Shown in pieces: positions 28,713 to 38,339 of a stretch of DNA of 64,000 nucleotides (positions are counted from its first letter, which is position 1; each line of letters starts with the position of its first letter). A model generated the notes under the pieces. The model had not been told where the DNA came from. It saw only the letters and a program-made list of their open reading frames with translations, and searched no databases. Source of the stretch: Lacticaseibacillus chiayiensis (GTDB lineage: Bacteria; Bacillota; Bacilli; Lactobacillales; Lactobacillaceae); the NCBI RefSeq assembly GCF_004123795.1, contig NZ_MSSM01000030.1:1-64000 (forward strand). Direction: 5' to 3'. The position numbers were made by a program, and so were the translations under genes.

Positions 28713-29323
28713 TGGAGGCAGTATTGGAAGCTATTCTGTATACAGCAGGTGAAAGCGGCGTAACCCTCGGTGAACTTGCGGGGATTTTGGAAATCAGCGA
28801 AAGTGCGATGCGCCAACAGTTGGAGGTATATCAGGAAAAGCTGGCTAGTGACGAGCAGCGGGGCTTACAGATCCAACAATTTGCTGACCGTTACTATTTA
28901 TTAACCAAACCGGCTTTTGCAGCTGCGATCAAAAAGTATTTTGCGGGTCCGCCTGCCGCCGGTTTATCACAGGCAGCACTGGAAGTTTTGGCCATCATTG
29001 CTTATCAGCAACCGATTACGCGAATTGAAATCGATGAAATTCGTGGTGTTCAAAGTTCCGGTGCGCTGACAACATTGGCATCCCGGCAATTGATTAAAGA
29101 AGCCGGCCGTAAAGAAGCACCGGGACGGCCGATTCTGTATGCGACCACCCAGTTTTTCCTTGATTACTTTGGCCTCAATCAGTTAGCAGATCTGCCGCCA
29201 CTGGCCGATGCACCTAAAGACACCGGTGAAGTCGATCTTTTTACAGCATTCCGTGATGATGGTCAGTCGCAACAGGCTGAAGACGACAAGAAAATGGAGC
29301 AAAACCAAACAGATGACAACTAA
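28712..29323 (+). CDS. scpB: Segregation and condensation protein B
   Basis: Partner of ScpA in the SMC complex. The 203-residue protein has two winged-helix domains, with LEAILYTAGESGVTLGELAG at the start and ALEVLAIIAYQQPITRIEID and the GRKEAPGRPILYATT loop in the second. The C-terminal 25 residues are acidic and variable. Its end overlaps the rluB start by 11 bases. Confidence 0.95.
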   Translation: MEAVLEAILYTAGESGVTLGELAGILEISESAMRQQLEVYQEKLASDEQRGLQIQQFADRYYLLTKPAFAAAIKKYFAGPPAAGLSQAALEVLAIIAYQQPITRIEIDEIRGVQSSGALTTLASRQLIKEAGRKEAPGRPILYATTQFFLDYFGLNQLADLPPLADAPKDTGEVDLFTAFRDDGQSQQAEDDKKMEQNQTDDN

Positions 29324-30059
29324 AACTGAACGACTGCAAAAAGTCATTGCCAATGCCGGCATCGCCTCACGCCGTCATGCAGAGACACTTATCGCCACCG
29401 GACATGTGAAAGTCAATGGCCAAGTTGAAACTGAAATGGGCATTAAAGTCGGTCCACATGATGATGTTGAAGTAGACGGTGTTCCGATCGGTAAAGAGGC
29501 TAAACGGTATTTTCTGTTTTATAAACCGCGTGGTGTGATTAGCGCAGTCGAGGATAACAAAGGCCGGAAAGTCGTAACTGATTACTTTGAAGATATTCGC
29601 GAACGACTTTACCCGGTTGGCCGCCTAGATTATGACACCAGCGGTTTGTTAGTGATGACCAATGATGGCGAGTTAGCTAACCACCTCATGCATCCGCGCT
29701 ATGCACTTGAGAAAAAGTATGTCGCCAAAGTGGAAGGAATTCCGAATCGGTCTGCCTTGGCACCGCTTAAAACCGGCGTCGTTATTGACGGTAAAATGAC
29801 GGCACCAGCAAAATTTGAGATTCTGTCGACGGATAAAGCAAAGAAAACAGCGATTGTGGCACTCACCATTCATCAAGGCATGAACCATCAGGTGAAGAAG
29901 ATGTTCAAAGCGATTGGTTTCCCGGTGACCAAGCTTTCCCGTGAAGCTTATGGCAATCTGACACTAGCTGGTTTACAGCCGGGAGAACATCGTGAGATTA
30001 AGCCGCAGGAATTGCATGATTTGCGCCAACTTACCGGTGATCATGATGAAAAGCATTAA
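29313..30059 (+). CDS. rluB: 23S rRNA pseudouridine synthase RluB
   Basis: Converts a uridine of 23S rRNA (2605 in E. coli numbering) to pseudouridine. The 248 residues contain an S4 RNA-binding domain (KVIANAGIASRRHAETLIAT) and the RsuA-family catalytic block GRLDYDTSGLLVMTNDGEL with the catalytic Asp. The start at 29313 yields the standard N-terminus MTTKTERLQKVIANAG. RluB rather than RluE/RsuA is inferred from its place after scpB, common in Firmicutes. Confidence 0.93.
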   Translation: MTTKTERLQKVIANAGIASRRHAETLIATGHVKVNGQVETEMGIKVGPHDDVEVDGVPIGKEAKRYFLFYKPRGVISAVEDNKGRKVVTDYFEDIRERLYPVGRLDYDTSGLLVMTNDGELANHLMHPRYALEKKYVAKVEGIPNRSALAPLKTGVVIDGKMTAPAKFEILSTDKAKKTAIVALTIHQGMNHQVKKMFKAIGFPVTKLSREAYGNLTLAGLQPGEHREIKPQELHDLRQLTGDHDEKH

Positions 30060-30085
30060 ACTGTTAGCGTTTTCAATCGAAACAC

Positions 30086-30114
30086 TTGAATTTGGCTCCC
30101 ACGTCTGATAGAGT
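30086..30114 (+). promoter_or_regulatory. Promoter of the riboswitch-ribU transcript
   Basis: TTGAAT (30086-30091) and TAGAGT (30109-30114) are 17 bases apart and about 25 bases before the riboswitch. Confidence 0.45.
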
Positions 30115-30139
30115 GTGTTTGTAATTAAATAATTGGTTC

Positions 30140-30251
30140 GTCTTCAGGGCAGGGTGTAATTCCCGACCGGCGGTATAGTCCGCGACCCGTGTTTGCGGTG
30201 GAACCGGTGTGACTCCGGTACCGATAGTGATAGTCTAGATGGAAGAAGATG
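30140..30251 (+). promoter_or_regulatory. FMN riboswitch (RFN element)
   Basis: Contains the conserved RFN blocks in order: TCTTCAGGGCAGGGTG, CCCGACCGGCGGT, AGTCCGCGACCC, CCGGTGTGACTCCGGTACCGA, TAGTC and the closing GGAAGAAGA. It binds FMN and is followed by a terminator (30280-30313), so high FMN should stop transcription before ribU. Confidence 0.95.
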
Positions 30252-30279
30252 GGGCTTTTTTGAATCTATATTCAATCGA

Positions 30280-30313
30280 GACCTATTCCCCCTGAAGGAG
30301 GAATAGGTCTTTT
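30280..30313 (+). terminator. Riboswitch-controlled terminator
   Basis: GACCTATTCC pairs with GGAATAGGTC and runs into TTTT. Its position between the aptamer and ribU fits transcriptional attenuation. Confidence 0.85.
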
Positions 30314-30349
30314 AAGTTCCGGAAGACGGCCTCATGGAGGTTATGCGTT

Positions 30350-30928
30350 ATGGCAAGTCGTTCTAAAGTTCATCGTTTGGTGGGTATCGCACTTTTAGCG
30401 GCAATCGGTTACGTATTGATGATGTTCTCGTTTCCGATTATTCCGGCGTTTCCGTTTTTGAAGTTGGATTTATCTGACTTGGTCGTGTTGCTAGGGGGAC
30501 TGCTTTATGGACCGGCTGGCGGCATCGGTGTTGCCTTTATCCGGAGTCTGGTTCATTTTGCCTTGACAGGAGGCGGCGTTGTGAACCTCATCGGCGATTT
30601 GGCTGCCTTTATTGCCAGTGTCGGATTCTTACTGCCGGTGGTTTACACCGTTCGCGGTAAGCACAGTTTATGGCGCCAAGTTGAAGGCCTGGTTTTGGGT
30701 ACTTTAAGCCTTACTTTGGTGATGAGTATTCTAAACTGGCTGGTCATTACGCCGATGTACATGGCGGTGTTTAATTTCAACTTAGGCATGTCGTTAACCC
30801 GTTACGTGCTGATTGGGGTTGTGCCATTCAATTTGATAAAGGGCGGCGTTATTTCAGTTGCCTTCTTCGCGATTGCTAAGGCACTGGCACCTTGGCTTGC
30901 TCGTCAGGAAATGCAGATGAGCCACTAG
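30350..30928 (+). CDS. ribU: Riboflavin ECF transporter S component RibU
   Basis: Substrate-binding membrane subunit that pairs with the shared EcfAA'T energising module to import riboflavin. The 192 residues have about six hydrophobic segments and the RibU features MMFSFPIIPAFPFLKLDLSD and GGLLYGPAGGIGVAFIRS. The FMN riboswitch upstream supports riboflavin as substrate. GGAGG precedes the ATG at 30350. Confidence 0.95.
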   Translation: MASRSKVHRLVGIALLAAIGYVLMMFSFPIIPAFPFLKLDLSDLVVLLGGLLYGPAGGIGVAFIRSLVHFALTGGGVVNLIGDLAAFIASVGFLLPVVYTVRGKHSLWRQVEGLVLGTLSLTLVMSILNWLVITPMYMAVFNFNLGMSLTRYVLIGVVPFNLIKGGVISVAFFAIAKALAPWLARQEMQMSH

Positions 30929-30979
30929 TCGCTTTGCTGGGTGTTTTGCGAACTGTTGACAATTGTAGATTTGCAAACA

Positions 30980-31011
30980 AAAACTTCCGTCAACTTGGCG
31001 GAAGTTTTTTT
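30980..31011 (+). terminator. Terminator of ribU
   Basis: AAAACTTCCGTC pairs with GGCGGAAGTTTT around a five-base loop, followed by T residues. Confidence 0.88.
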
Positions 31012-31096
31012 GTGACTGGCTACAAGCAGGCATCATCTGAAAATTGCGTAGTGTATGAATAGACTGTTAATCGATGTGAGCGGGAGGCAGTCAGTT

Positions 31097-31354
31097 TTAT
31101 TCTATTTTGGTTGGTGTATAAGGATCAGCGTCAAAGGCATGGTCACTGCGTTTGATTGCGTGTGTCGGGCACCGTTTATATGCTAAACGAAAATGAATCG
31201 TTGCCTGGCCATCAAGCGCTTTTGTACCGGTATTGCGATCAGGCTTATAATAGGCGATGCCTGCCTGATCGTAGTCAAATAAGTCTGGTGCCAGCATCTG
31301 ACATAAGCCGCACGCGATACATTCAGGGCGTTCTACCCTGCCGTATAAAGCCAT
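31097..31354 (-). CDS. fer: 4Fe-4S ferredoxin
   Basis: Small electron carrier of 85 residues. Four cysteines are placed for one [4Fe-4S] cluster: CIACGLC near the N-terminus and the later CP in YKRCPTHAI, as in Bacillus-type single-cluster ferredoxins. Translation probably starts at the ATG at 31354, after AGGCGG. It is divergent from the ypbB-like gene, the same pairing (ferredoxin, ypbB, recQ) seen in Bacillus. Confidence 0.88.
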   Translation of the reverse strand: MALYGRVERPECIACGLCQMLAPDLFDYDQAGIAYYKPDRNTGTKALDGQATIHFRLAYKRCPTHAIKRSDHAFDADPYTPTKIE

Positions 31355-31436
31355 TATTATATCCGCCTTCAATCTTTTGTCATGATCTTAACTATTTGTC
31401 ATTGTACAATAACAACCGGGAAAAGAGGTGCTTATT

Positions 31437-32417
31437 TTGCTACCAGACTTGGTGATTCAATTTTTTAATACCCAACCGCGCCGCGAACGGTCTGTGTTTG
31501 GACTGTTAACAGGCAAACAAACCATTTCTATTCTCTATGCGGCTTTGAGTCATCATCAGTTGCAGTGGCTTCGACTTTATCCGGGATTATCAAAAGAAGC
31601 TTTTTTGGCTGCCGTGGCGAGGTTAGAAGCCCAAAAATGTTTAGCGGCCACGGAAACTGGATTGGTACTAACGGGAACCGGTCAAAAGCGTCAAATCCAA
31701 GCAGCTCAGAAGGTGTCACTTCCTGCTTACTACCAACCGTGGATGCGAGTTGACAGGTTCGCACCACGCTTCTTTTTAGCGGTTCAGGTTTTATCCGAAG
31801 CTAGCTATCATTCGCAAGCTTACCGACCGATCAGTACTGATTGGGTGACCCAGCAAGCTGTGAAACGTTGGTATCGACAAATACGTGTTCAGACTGCAGT
31901 TGATGAATTAACCAATCTTTTTGATCGGTTATCGGAGCCACTTGCTGATGTGCTCGCCGCCAACCTGATCGGACACAATTACGCAGGTCAGCACCAACCG
32001 GCAACATTACAGGCACATTTTGCCAGTGTGAATGCGTTAGCTGCATTGATCCAGAAAATTGCTGCGACCAAAAATCAGTGGTATGCCTTGTGGGGTGGCC
32101 CCCAGGAGTTGGTGACGCGCCCGGCTCAAGCCACCTTGAAGCAAGTTCAAGCAGGCGTTGATTTGTCAACAATTGCAGCACAAAGTCATCGCAAAATGAG
32201 TACTGTCAAAGAACATCTCTTATTAGCCGCTATCATGGGCCAGGATGTTCCGATAATCAAACTGATTCCGCCAGCAGTGCGTCATGCTTTAGATCGGGTG
32301 GATCAATGGCAGGATCATCAGGCATTGCTGGCGACGATTCCGGACAGTGAGTTTTTCCAGATTCGTTTATTTCAGATTCTAAAAATGCAAGGGAGATGGC
32401 CGCGTGTCGCAACTTGA
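31437..32417 (+). CDS. YpbB-like helix-turn-helix protein
   Basis: A 326-residue protein with a C-terminal helix-turn-helix (QVQAGVDLSTIAAQSHRKMSTVKEHLLLAA), matching proteins encoded just before recQ in Firmicutes. The rest is helical and without motifs. The TTG at 31437 is six bases after GAGGTG; a GTG three codons earlier lies inside that site. Its end overlaps the recQ start by 14 bases, so a joint role with RecQ is likely but unknown. Confidence 0.7.
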   Translation: MLPDLVIQFFNTQPRRERSVFGLLTGKQTISILYAALSHHQLQWLRLYPGLSKEAFLAAVARLEAQKCLAATETGLVLTGTGQKRQIQAAQKVSLPAYYQPWMRVDRFAPRFFLAVQVLSEASYHSQAYRPISTDWVTQQAVKRWYRQIRVQTAVDELTNLFDRLSEPLADVLAANLIGHNYAGQHQPATLQAHFASVNALAALIQKIAATKNQWYALWGGPQELVTRPAQATLKQVQAGVDLSTIAAQSHRKMSTVKEHLLLAAIMGQDVPIIKLIPPAVRHALDRVDQWQDHQALLATIPDSEFFQIRLFQILKMQGRWPRVAT

Positions 32418-33813
32418 AACTTTATTGGCCGACCATTTCGGCTTTGAATATTTTCGGCCCGGACAAAAGGCAATTATTCAGGCAACCTTGGCTGGGCACG
32501 ATACTTTGGGAATTCTGCCAACCGGGAGTGGCAAGTCGCTTTGCTATCAGTTGCCAACAATCGTCAAAGCCAAGCCGACCTTGATTATCGAGCCTTTAAT
32601 TGCTTTGATGCATGATCAGGTAGGGCGGTTGCAGGCAGCTGGTGAGAAACGGGTCTTGGCTTTGTCGGGACAAATTGCCCCAAATGTGTTTCCTGTGGTT
32701 TTGCGAAATCTGGGCCAGTATCGCTATCTTTTTATCTCTCCAGAAATGTTGCAGCGTACGGATGTGTTGGCAGCACTCAAGCAACTTGATTTAGGCTTGT
32801 TTGTGGTTGATGAAGCCCATTGTATTTCCCAGTGGGGCCCGGATTTTCGCCCAGCTTATTTACAGTTGGGGCAAGTTCGAAGCCAATTACACGTTGATGC
32901 CGTTTTGGCGCTCACGGCAACCGCTCCGGAACGGGTCCGAACCGATATTTTGACGCAATTGGGCATGCAAAACCCAGTCACCATTGCTGGTTCGGTTGAT
33001 CGCCCGAATATTTTTCTTGGGGTTGATGTCTGCCCTAATGAGGAAACAAAGCAGCAACTACTTCAACGTATTATGGCAGCGAACGTTGGGCCAACGATTG
33101 TGTACTGTCCGACCCGATCAGCATCTGAAAATCTAGCCGACGAATTGCAAAAAGTCGGAACTGCAGCTGCCTTTTACCATGCTGGATTGGACCGGCATCA
33201 GCGTGATTTGATTCAGCGGCAGTTTCAATCTGATCAGCTTCGGGTGATTTGCGCCACAAGCGCTTTTGGCATGGGCATCGATAAGTCAAATGTACGGCTT
33301 GTCGTTCATTTGTATGTACCAGAATCGCTTGAAGCTTATTACCAGGCAATTGGTCGCGCCGGGCGTGATGGAGCGCTTAGTTTGGCTGCGATGGTGGTGA
33401 CTCAGAATGACCTGAAACATAGTCAGTCGCTGGCAGGAGTGCTGCCCGACCAAACAATGATTCAGACAATTTTCGCCCATCCAGAAATTTACCGTAATTT
33501 CGATGACGCGCAAGTCAGCTTGATTGAAGCGTATATTACGGCCGGCTTTTCACTGCTTCAAACGCAACAGCAACTTGAAAAGCGGCTTGCGGAAAAACAG
33601 AATAGTTTTACGGCGATGGCAGCTTTTGTCAACGCATCCGGCTGTCGGCGAGCGTTATTACTTAAACACTTTGATTCACCAGCTCCAGAACACGGTTCAT
33701 TTTGCTGCGGACCAGTGACGCCGGACGTTTTACAAACGTTTGCCACAGAAAAAGGTCACCAGCAAACTCCGCCGAAACACTGGCAAGCCGTTTTTAGGCA
33801 AATCTTTAGATAA
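32404..33813 (+). CDS. recQ: ATP-dependent DNA helicase RecQ
   Basis: 3'-5' helicase of recombinational repair. The 469 residues have the Q-motif region FEYFRPGQKAI, Walker A LPTGSGKS, Walker B VDEAHCISQWG, and motif VI AIGRAGRDG, followed by the RecQ C-terminal zinc/winged-helix region (C...CC in GSFCCGP). The HRDC domain is missing, so it is the short RecQ form. It starts at a GTG and is coupled to the ypbB-like gene. Confidence 0.93.
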   Translation: MSQLETLLADHFGFEYFRPGQKAIIQATLAGHDTLGILPTGSGKSLCYQLPTIVKAKPTLIIEPLIALMHDQVGRLQAAGEKRVLALSGQIAPNVFPVVLRNLGQYRYLFISPEMLQRTDVLAALKQLDLGLFVVDEAHCISQWGPDFRPAYLQLGQVRSQLHVDAVLALTATAPERVRTDILTQLGMQNPVTIAGSVDRPNIFLGVDVCPNEETKQQLLQRIMAANVGPTIVYCPTRSASENLADELQKVGTAAAFYHAGLDRHQRDLIQRQFQSDQLRVICATSAFGMGIDKSNVRLVVHLYVPESLEAYYQAIGRAGRDGALSLAAMVVTQNDLKHSQSLAGVLPDQTMIQTIFAHPEIYRNFDDAQVSLIEAYITAGFSLLQTQQQLEKRLAEKQNSFTAMAAFVNASGCRRALLLKHFDSPAPEHGSFCCGPVTPDVLQTFATEKGHQQTPPKHWQAVFRQIFR

Positions 33814-33872
33814 GCGGCGACCTGATTTGCCGCGATATGATACAATAAATCCATGTAGTGAGGAGGTTCGTG

Positions 33873-34523
33873 ATGGCCGAAAAAGATAAACACCAACATG
33901 ACAATGCGGATCAAGAACATAAGAGTGACGATCAAAACAAGCCTTGGGAGACCCTTTTCGATGATGATCGTGATGACCAAGGCAACTTAAGTCGATTGGC
34001 CACCCGTAAAAAGCGCCAAGTCAGCTCAAAATTTACATGGATTTTGGCAATTATTTTGATTTTGCTGGTTTTATCGCCAATTATTTATTTCAAGGTTTGG
34101 GGAAGCCAAGGGAGCAGTGGCTCAAATTTGTCAAATGATAAAGTGGTGATTCAAAGCGCCAAGGAATCTAGCCATCGATCAAAGGTAAAAAAATCCGAAA
34201 AATCTTCTAAAGCTGCAAAGGTTTCTTCAGCTTCTACAAAAGAAGTAAACAATCAGCAATCGGCGCAGCAGACGTCGACTCGACATGAGCCGAGTCAGGC
34301 AAGGATACCTAGCAGCGCCTCTACACAAACACAGCCTAGTGCAGCGTCTACTGCAAAACCGAGTCAAGCAAGTACCGCAGCGAATTCGTACACGGTGGTT
34401 AGAGGGGATAACCTTTACCGAATTGCGGCTAACCACGGTATGTCGTTGGATGAACTTTTGCAGTTAAACGGCCTTAGCGCCAATTCCACCCTGACACCCG
34501 GAACCGTTTTAAAAGTGAAATAA
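33873..34523 (+). CDS. Membrane-anchored LysM protein
   Basis: A 216-residue protein with a charged cytoplasmic N-terminus (about 1-55, D/H/K-rich), one membrane segment ([18 protein letters not shown]), a long S/T/A/Q/K-rich extracellular spacer (about 80-170), and a single C-terminal LysM domain ([19 protein letters not shown]...) that binds peptidoglycan. No enzymatic domain. The ATG follows AGGAGG; the in-frame GTG five codons earlier overlaps it. Similar proteins precede cmk in lactobacilli. Confidence 0.85.
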   Translation: MAEKDKHQHDNADQEHKSDDQNKPWETLFDDDRDDQGNLSRLATRKKRQVSSKFTWILAIILILLVLSPIIYFKVWGSQGSSGSNLSNDKVVIQSAKESSHRSKVKKSEKSSKAAKVSSASTKEVNNQQSAQQTSTRHEPSQARIPSSASTQTQPSAASTAKPSQASTAANSYTVVRGDNLYRIAANHGMSLDELLQLNGLSANSTLTPGTVLKVK

Positions 34524-34528
34524 ATGTA

Positions 34529-34572
34529 ACGCGCCTCTGTTCGAAACATTTACGTGATGAACAGGGGCGTGT
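34529..34572 (+). other. 14-bp hairpin just before the cmk ribosome site
   Basis: ACGCGCCTCTGTTC (34529-34542) pairs with GAACAGGGGCGTGT (34559-34572) with two G-U pairs. No T run follows; instead the cmk site GGAGG begins five bases later. It may be a processing or translational signal or a weak terminator. Confidence 0.6.
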
Positions 34573-34588
34573 GTTGTGGAGGAAATTC

Positions 34589-35254
34589 ATGCAGATTGCG
34601 ATCGACGGCCCGGCAAGCGCCGGCAAAAGTACCATTGCAAAACTTGTCGCCAAGAAATTGGGCTTTATTTATTGCGATACTGGTGCGATGTATCGTACCG
34701 TCACGTACATGGCTCTTAAGGATCAATTACCGCTGGACGATGAAATAGCCATTATGCAGCATCTCGCCAAGATGGTGATTCGGTTTGCCCCTGGTGAGAC
34801 GGAACAACGGGTTTTCATGAATGACGAAGACGTAACATTGGCCATCCGTGAACCTGATGTGACGAATAATGTGTCCCAGGTTTCGGCGTTGCCGCGCGTG
34901 CGAACCGAATTGGTCAAACGGCAGCGTGACATTGCAGCGACTCATGATATTGTGATGGATGGTCGCGATATCGGGACAACCGTTTTGCCAAACGCTGCTT
35001 TGAAAATTTTCATGGTAGCGTCAGTTAAGGAGCGTGCTAAGCGGCGCTATAAAGAGAATATGCAAAAAGGGATTACAACGCCACTTGCAACACTAGAAGC
35101 TGAAATTGCCGAGCGTGACCGTAAAGATTCCCACCGGGCAGTATCGCCTTTACGGCAGGCTCCTGACGCTATTCGCATCGATACGACCGATATGTCAATT
35201 GACGAGGTCGTGGCGCGGATTCTTGATTTAGTGGCAGAAACGAAAACGCGCTAG
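34589..35254 (+). CDS. cmk: Cytidylate kinase
   Basis: Phosphorylates CMP and dCMP with ATP. The 221 residues have the P-loop [14 protein letters not shown], the NMP-binding region [16 protein letters not shown], and the [13 protein letters not shown] and [10 protein letters not shown] lid motifs. The ATG at 34589 follows GTGGAGG. It lies in the usual Firmicute order cmk-rpsA-der, 88 bases ahead of rpsA, which has its own probable promoter. Confidence 0.96.
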   Translation: MQIAIDGPASAGKSTIAKLVAKKLGFIYCDTGAMYRTVTYMALKDQLPLDDEIAIMQHLAKMVIRFAPGETEQRVFMNDEDVTLAIREPDVTNNVSQVSALPRVRTELVKRQRDIAATHDIVMDGRDIGTTVLPNAALKIFMVASVKERAKRRYKENMQKGITTPLATLEAEIAERDRKDSHRAVSPLRQAPDAIRIDTTDMSIDEVVARILDLVAETKTR

Positions 35255-35342
35255 TTGACCAGAGCGAAATAAGCGCTGGTAATTTGTTTCGTTTTCAAGT
35301 ACAATAGACCCAGTATACAGCTGCATAGGAGGATTTTTTGGC

Positions 35343-36656
35343 ATGAGTGATAATAACGTTAATGAGAACACCGAAACAATGGCGGACGCCCTTAAGAGTG
35401 TCACTACAGTAAAGATTGGTGACACTGTCAAGGCAGATGTCCTTGCTGTTGAAGATAAACAATTGATCGTTGGGATCGAAGGAACAGGCGTCGAAGGCGT
35501 GGTCCCGATCAAGGAGTTATCAACTCAGCCAATCGATGACATTCACGATGTTGCCAAGGTCGGCGACAAACTTGATTTAGTTGTGCTTTCAACGGTTGGC
35601 AAAGATAAAGAAAATGGTCAGTTCCTACTGTCCAAGCGCCGCCTAGAAGCACAAAAGGTTTGGAAAGAAATCCAAGCTAAGTATGAAGCCGGCGAAACTA
35701 TCACGGCACCTGTCACTAGTGTTGTTAAAGGCGGCCTAGTTGTTAATGCCGGCGTTCGTGGCTTTGTCCCGGCATCGATGGTTGAAGATCACTTTGTCGA
35801 AGATCTCAATCAATATAAAGGCAAAGAACTCGAATTTAAGATTATTGAAATCGAACCTAGTGAAAACCGCTTGATTCTCTCTCATCGAGCTATAGTTGAA
35901 GCAAGCAAAGCCGAAGCACGCAAAGAAATTTTTGCTAAGATTCAACCGGGCGATGTCGTTGAAGGTAAGGTTGCTCGTTTGACCAACTTTGGTGCCTTTG
36001 TTGACCTCGGCGGTGTGGATGGTTTGGTTCATGTGTCTGAAATTTCATTCGATCATGTTGACAAGCCAAGTGATGTCCTGAAAGTAGGACAAGAGATTAA
36101 GGTTAAGGTTTTGAATGTTGATCCTGATCGTAATCGCATTTCCTTGTCCATCAAGGCAACCTTGCCACAGCCATGGGATAACATTGAAGAAAAAGCACCG
36201 GCCGGTTCGGTTTTGACCGGAACGGTTAAGCGTTTGACGACGTTTGGTGCGTTCGTTGAAGTATTCCCTGGTGTCGAAGGCCTTGTTCATATTTCCCAGA
36301 TTTCACATGAGCATGTCGCAACGCCCGCAGATGTTTTGAAGGAGGGCCAAGAAGTGAAGGTTAAAGTGCTGTCAGTTGACCCTGACGCACACCGCTTGGC
36401 ATTGTCGATCAAAGCATTACAGGATCGTCCGGAAGGCGCCAGCGAAACACCAGCACACGAAGGTAGTAATAACAATGGCAACAACGAACGTCGCCGCCCA
36501 TCACGTCCGCGTCGTGGCAACGATCGTCACCAGTCGACATCAATTCCTGCTGAGTATCAGCAAGACGATTCTGGCTTCTCACTCGGCGATATCTTGGGCG
36601 ATGCGTTGAAAGACGCTGCTAAAGGTAAGAACGATGATCAGGATGACAACAAGTAA
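35343..36656 (+). CDS. rpsA: 30S ribosomal protein S1-like protein
   Basis: RNA-binding protein with four S1 repeats (about residues 20-90, 105-175, 190-260 and 275-345; the last two are the clearest, e.g. VARLTNFGAFVDLGGVDGLVHVSEIS and its parallel). Length 437, typical for the Firmicute form, which has fewer repeats than the E. coli protein. A charged, R/N/D-rich tail follows. The ribosome site is TAGGAGG and a TACAAT lies at about 35301. A strong terminator ends the gene. Confidence 0.93.
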   Translation: MSDNNVNENTETMADALKSVTTVKIGDTVKADVLAVEDKQLIVGIEGTGVEGVVPIKELSTQPIDDIHDVAKVGDKLDLVVLSTVGKDKENGQFLLSKRRLEAQKVWKEIQAKYEAGETITAPVTSVVKGGLVVNAGVRGFVPASMVEDHFVEDLNQYKGKELEFKIIEIEPSENRLILSHRAIVEASKAEARKEIFAKIQPGDVVEGKVARLTNFGAFVDLGGVDGLVHVSEISFDHVDKPSDVLKVGQEIKVKVLNVDPDRNRISLSIKATLPQPWDNIEEKAPAGSVLTGTVKRLTTFGAFVEVFPGVEGLVHISQISHEHVATPADVLKEGQEVKVKVLSVDPDAHRLALSIKALQDRPEGASETPAHEGSNNNGNNERRRPSRPRRGNDRHQSTSIPAEYQQDDSGFSLGDILGDALKDAAKGKNDDQDDNK

Positions 36657-36670
36657 TTGGTCCGTCCTTT

Positions 36671-36700
36671 AAAAAGTTGAGCCTTGGCTCAACTTTTTTT
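36671..36700 (+). terminator. Terminator of rpsA
   Basis: AAAAGTTGAGCC pairs with GGCTCAACTTTT around a three-base loop, followed by T residues. Confidence 0.92.
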
Positions 36701-36798
36701 ATGGCTAACGGTTCGCCGCACGTAACAATCAGCGGATCGGTTGCGACACATTTTAAAGGCGCTGATGAAAGACCTCAGGAAAGAAAGAAGGCCACTGC

Positions 36799-38106
36799 AT
36801 GGTTTTACCAACACTTGCTATTGTCGGCCGGCCTAACGTCGGTAAATCGACTATTTTTAATCGAATTCTCGGTGAACGGGTTTCGATTGTTGAAGATACG
36901 CCAGGCGTCACACGCGACCGGATTTACGGTAAAAGCGAGTGGCTAGGCAAAGAATTTGCGGTTATTGATACTGGCGGGATTGATCTCGGCGACGAACCGT
37001 TTTTGTCCCAAATAAAAGATCAGGCTGAAATTGCCATTGATGAAGCCGATGTCATTCTGTTTCTGACCAGTGTCGAAGCGGGTGTCACTGACGCTGATGA
37101 ACGGGTGGCGCAGATACTTTATCGCGCTAAAAAGCCGGTTGTTTTAGCCGTCAACAAAGTCGATAATCCAGAACGCCGACAGGATATTTATGACTTTTAT
37201 TCATTAGGCTTCGGTGAACCGTTCCCGCTTTCCGGCACTCATGGTATTGGTTTGGGCGATGTTTTAGATGCTGTCTTGGCGGCATTCCCTAAACAAGCTA
37301 ATTCAGTTGAAGATGATAGTATCAAGTTCAGTCTGATTGGACGCCCGAATGTCGGGAAGTCATCGCTTGTCAATGCCATTCTGGGCGAAAATCGCGTCAT
37401 TGTGAGTCCCATTGAAGGCACAACTCGTGATGCGATTGACACCAAGTTTGAAGCTGATGACGAAACATTTACCATGATCGATACGGCAGGGATTCGTAAA
37501 CGCGGCAAGGTTTACGAAAATACGGAAAAATACGCCGTGCTACGAGCCTTACGTGCGATTGACCGGTCGGATGTCGTTTTGGTTGTCCTTAATGCGGAAG
37601 AAGGCATCCGCGAGCAGGATAAGAAAGTCGCCGGCTATGCTCACGAGGCCGGGCGCGGCATTATTATCGTGGTGAATAAATGGGATACGGTTGAAAAGGA
37701 TAATCACACCATGAAAGATTTTGAGAATTTGATTCGTCAGGAATTCCAATATCTGGATTATGCACCGATTATTTTTGTTTCAGCCAAGACCAAACAACGT
37801 TTACAGAGCTTACCGTCAATGATCGTTGAAGTTTCAGAAAATCAAACGCGGCGAATTCAGAGTAGCGTGTTGAATGATGTGTTGATGGATGCCATTACTG
37901 TCACACCAACACCAACAGTTAATGGGAAACGCTTGCGAATTTATTATATGACGCAAGTGGCCGTCAAACCGCCAACTTTCGTAGTTTTCGTGAATGATCC
38001 TGATTTATTGCACTTTTCTTACGAGCGTTTTCTCATAAACCAGTTGCGTCAAGCATTTGATTTTAGTGGGACGCCGATTCACGTTATTGCCCGTCAACGT
38101 AAATAA
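36799..38106 (+). CDS. der: Ribosome assembly GTPase Der (EngA)
   Basis: GTPase with two adjacent G domains needed for 50S maturation. The 435 residues show the first G1 [14 protein letters not shown] (about 9) with DTGGID and NKVDNPE, the second G1 [14 protein letters not shown] (about 183) with DTAGIRKRG and NKWDTVEKD, and the C-terminal KH-like domain. The start [15 protein letters not shown] matches the family. It follows rpsA after a terminator and must have its own promoter, not obvious in the sequence. Confidence 0.96.
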   Translation: MVLPTLAIVGRPNVGKSTIFNRILGERVSIVEDTPGVTRDRIYGKSEWLGKEFAVIDTGGIDLGDEPFLSQIKDQAEIAIDEADVILFLTSVEAGVTDADERVAQILYRAKKPVVLAVNKVDNPERRQDIYDFYSLGFGEPFPLSGTHGIGLGDVLDAVLAAFPKQANSVEDDSIKFSLIGRPNVGKSSLVNAILGENRVIVSPIEGTTRDAIDTKFEADDETFTMIDTAGIRKRGKVYENTEKYAVLRALRAIDRSDVVLVVLNAEEGIREQDKKVAGYAHEAGRGIIIVVNKWDTVEKDNHTMKDFENLIRQEFQYLDYAPIIFVSAKTKQRLQSLPSMIVEVSENQTRRIQSSVLNDVLMDAITVTPTPTVNGKRLRIYYMTQVAVKPPTFVVFVNDPDLLHFSYERFLINQLRQAFDFSGTPIHVIARQRK

Positions 38107-38199
38107 ATTTTACAATGTTGGATAATGACTTTTCATTCAATAAATCGAGATTTTCGATAACCAATCCGCGATTATCGGACAAAAATTTTGGCAAAAACC

Positions 38200-38228
38200 T
38201 TGTCACGGCGGGCTTGCTATGCTATGTT
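38200..38228 (+). promoter_or_regulatory. Promoter of hup
   Basis: TTGTCA (38200-38205) and TATGTT (38223-38228) are 17 bases apart. It gives hup a leader of about 105 bases. Confidence 0.65.
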
Positions 38229-38265
38229 TAAACCTGAAATGGTGATACATAATTATCATTGTTTC

Positions 38266-38291
38266 TTCATTCCTGAGCGGTCAGGAATGAA
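38266..38291 (+). other. Perfect 11-bp hairpin in the hup leader
   Basis: TTCATTCCTGA pairs perfectly with TCAGGAATGAA around a GCGG loop. No T run follows, so it is not a terminator; it is placed about 35 bases before the ribosome site and may affect mRNA stability. Confidence 0.7.
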
Positions 38292-38339
38292 CATGTTTAG
38301 GTGTTCACGCATCTAATCAACTATGGAGGTGAAATGTTC

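Noticed and set aside
33815-33835. GCGGC...GCCGC hairpin after recQ considered as a terminator
   Set aside because: The stem is only five pairs and no T run follows.
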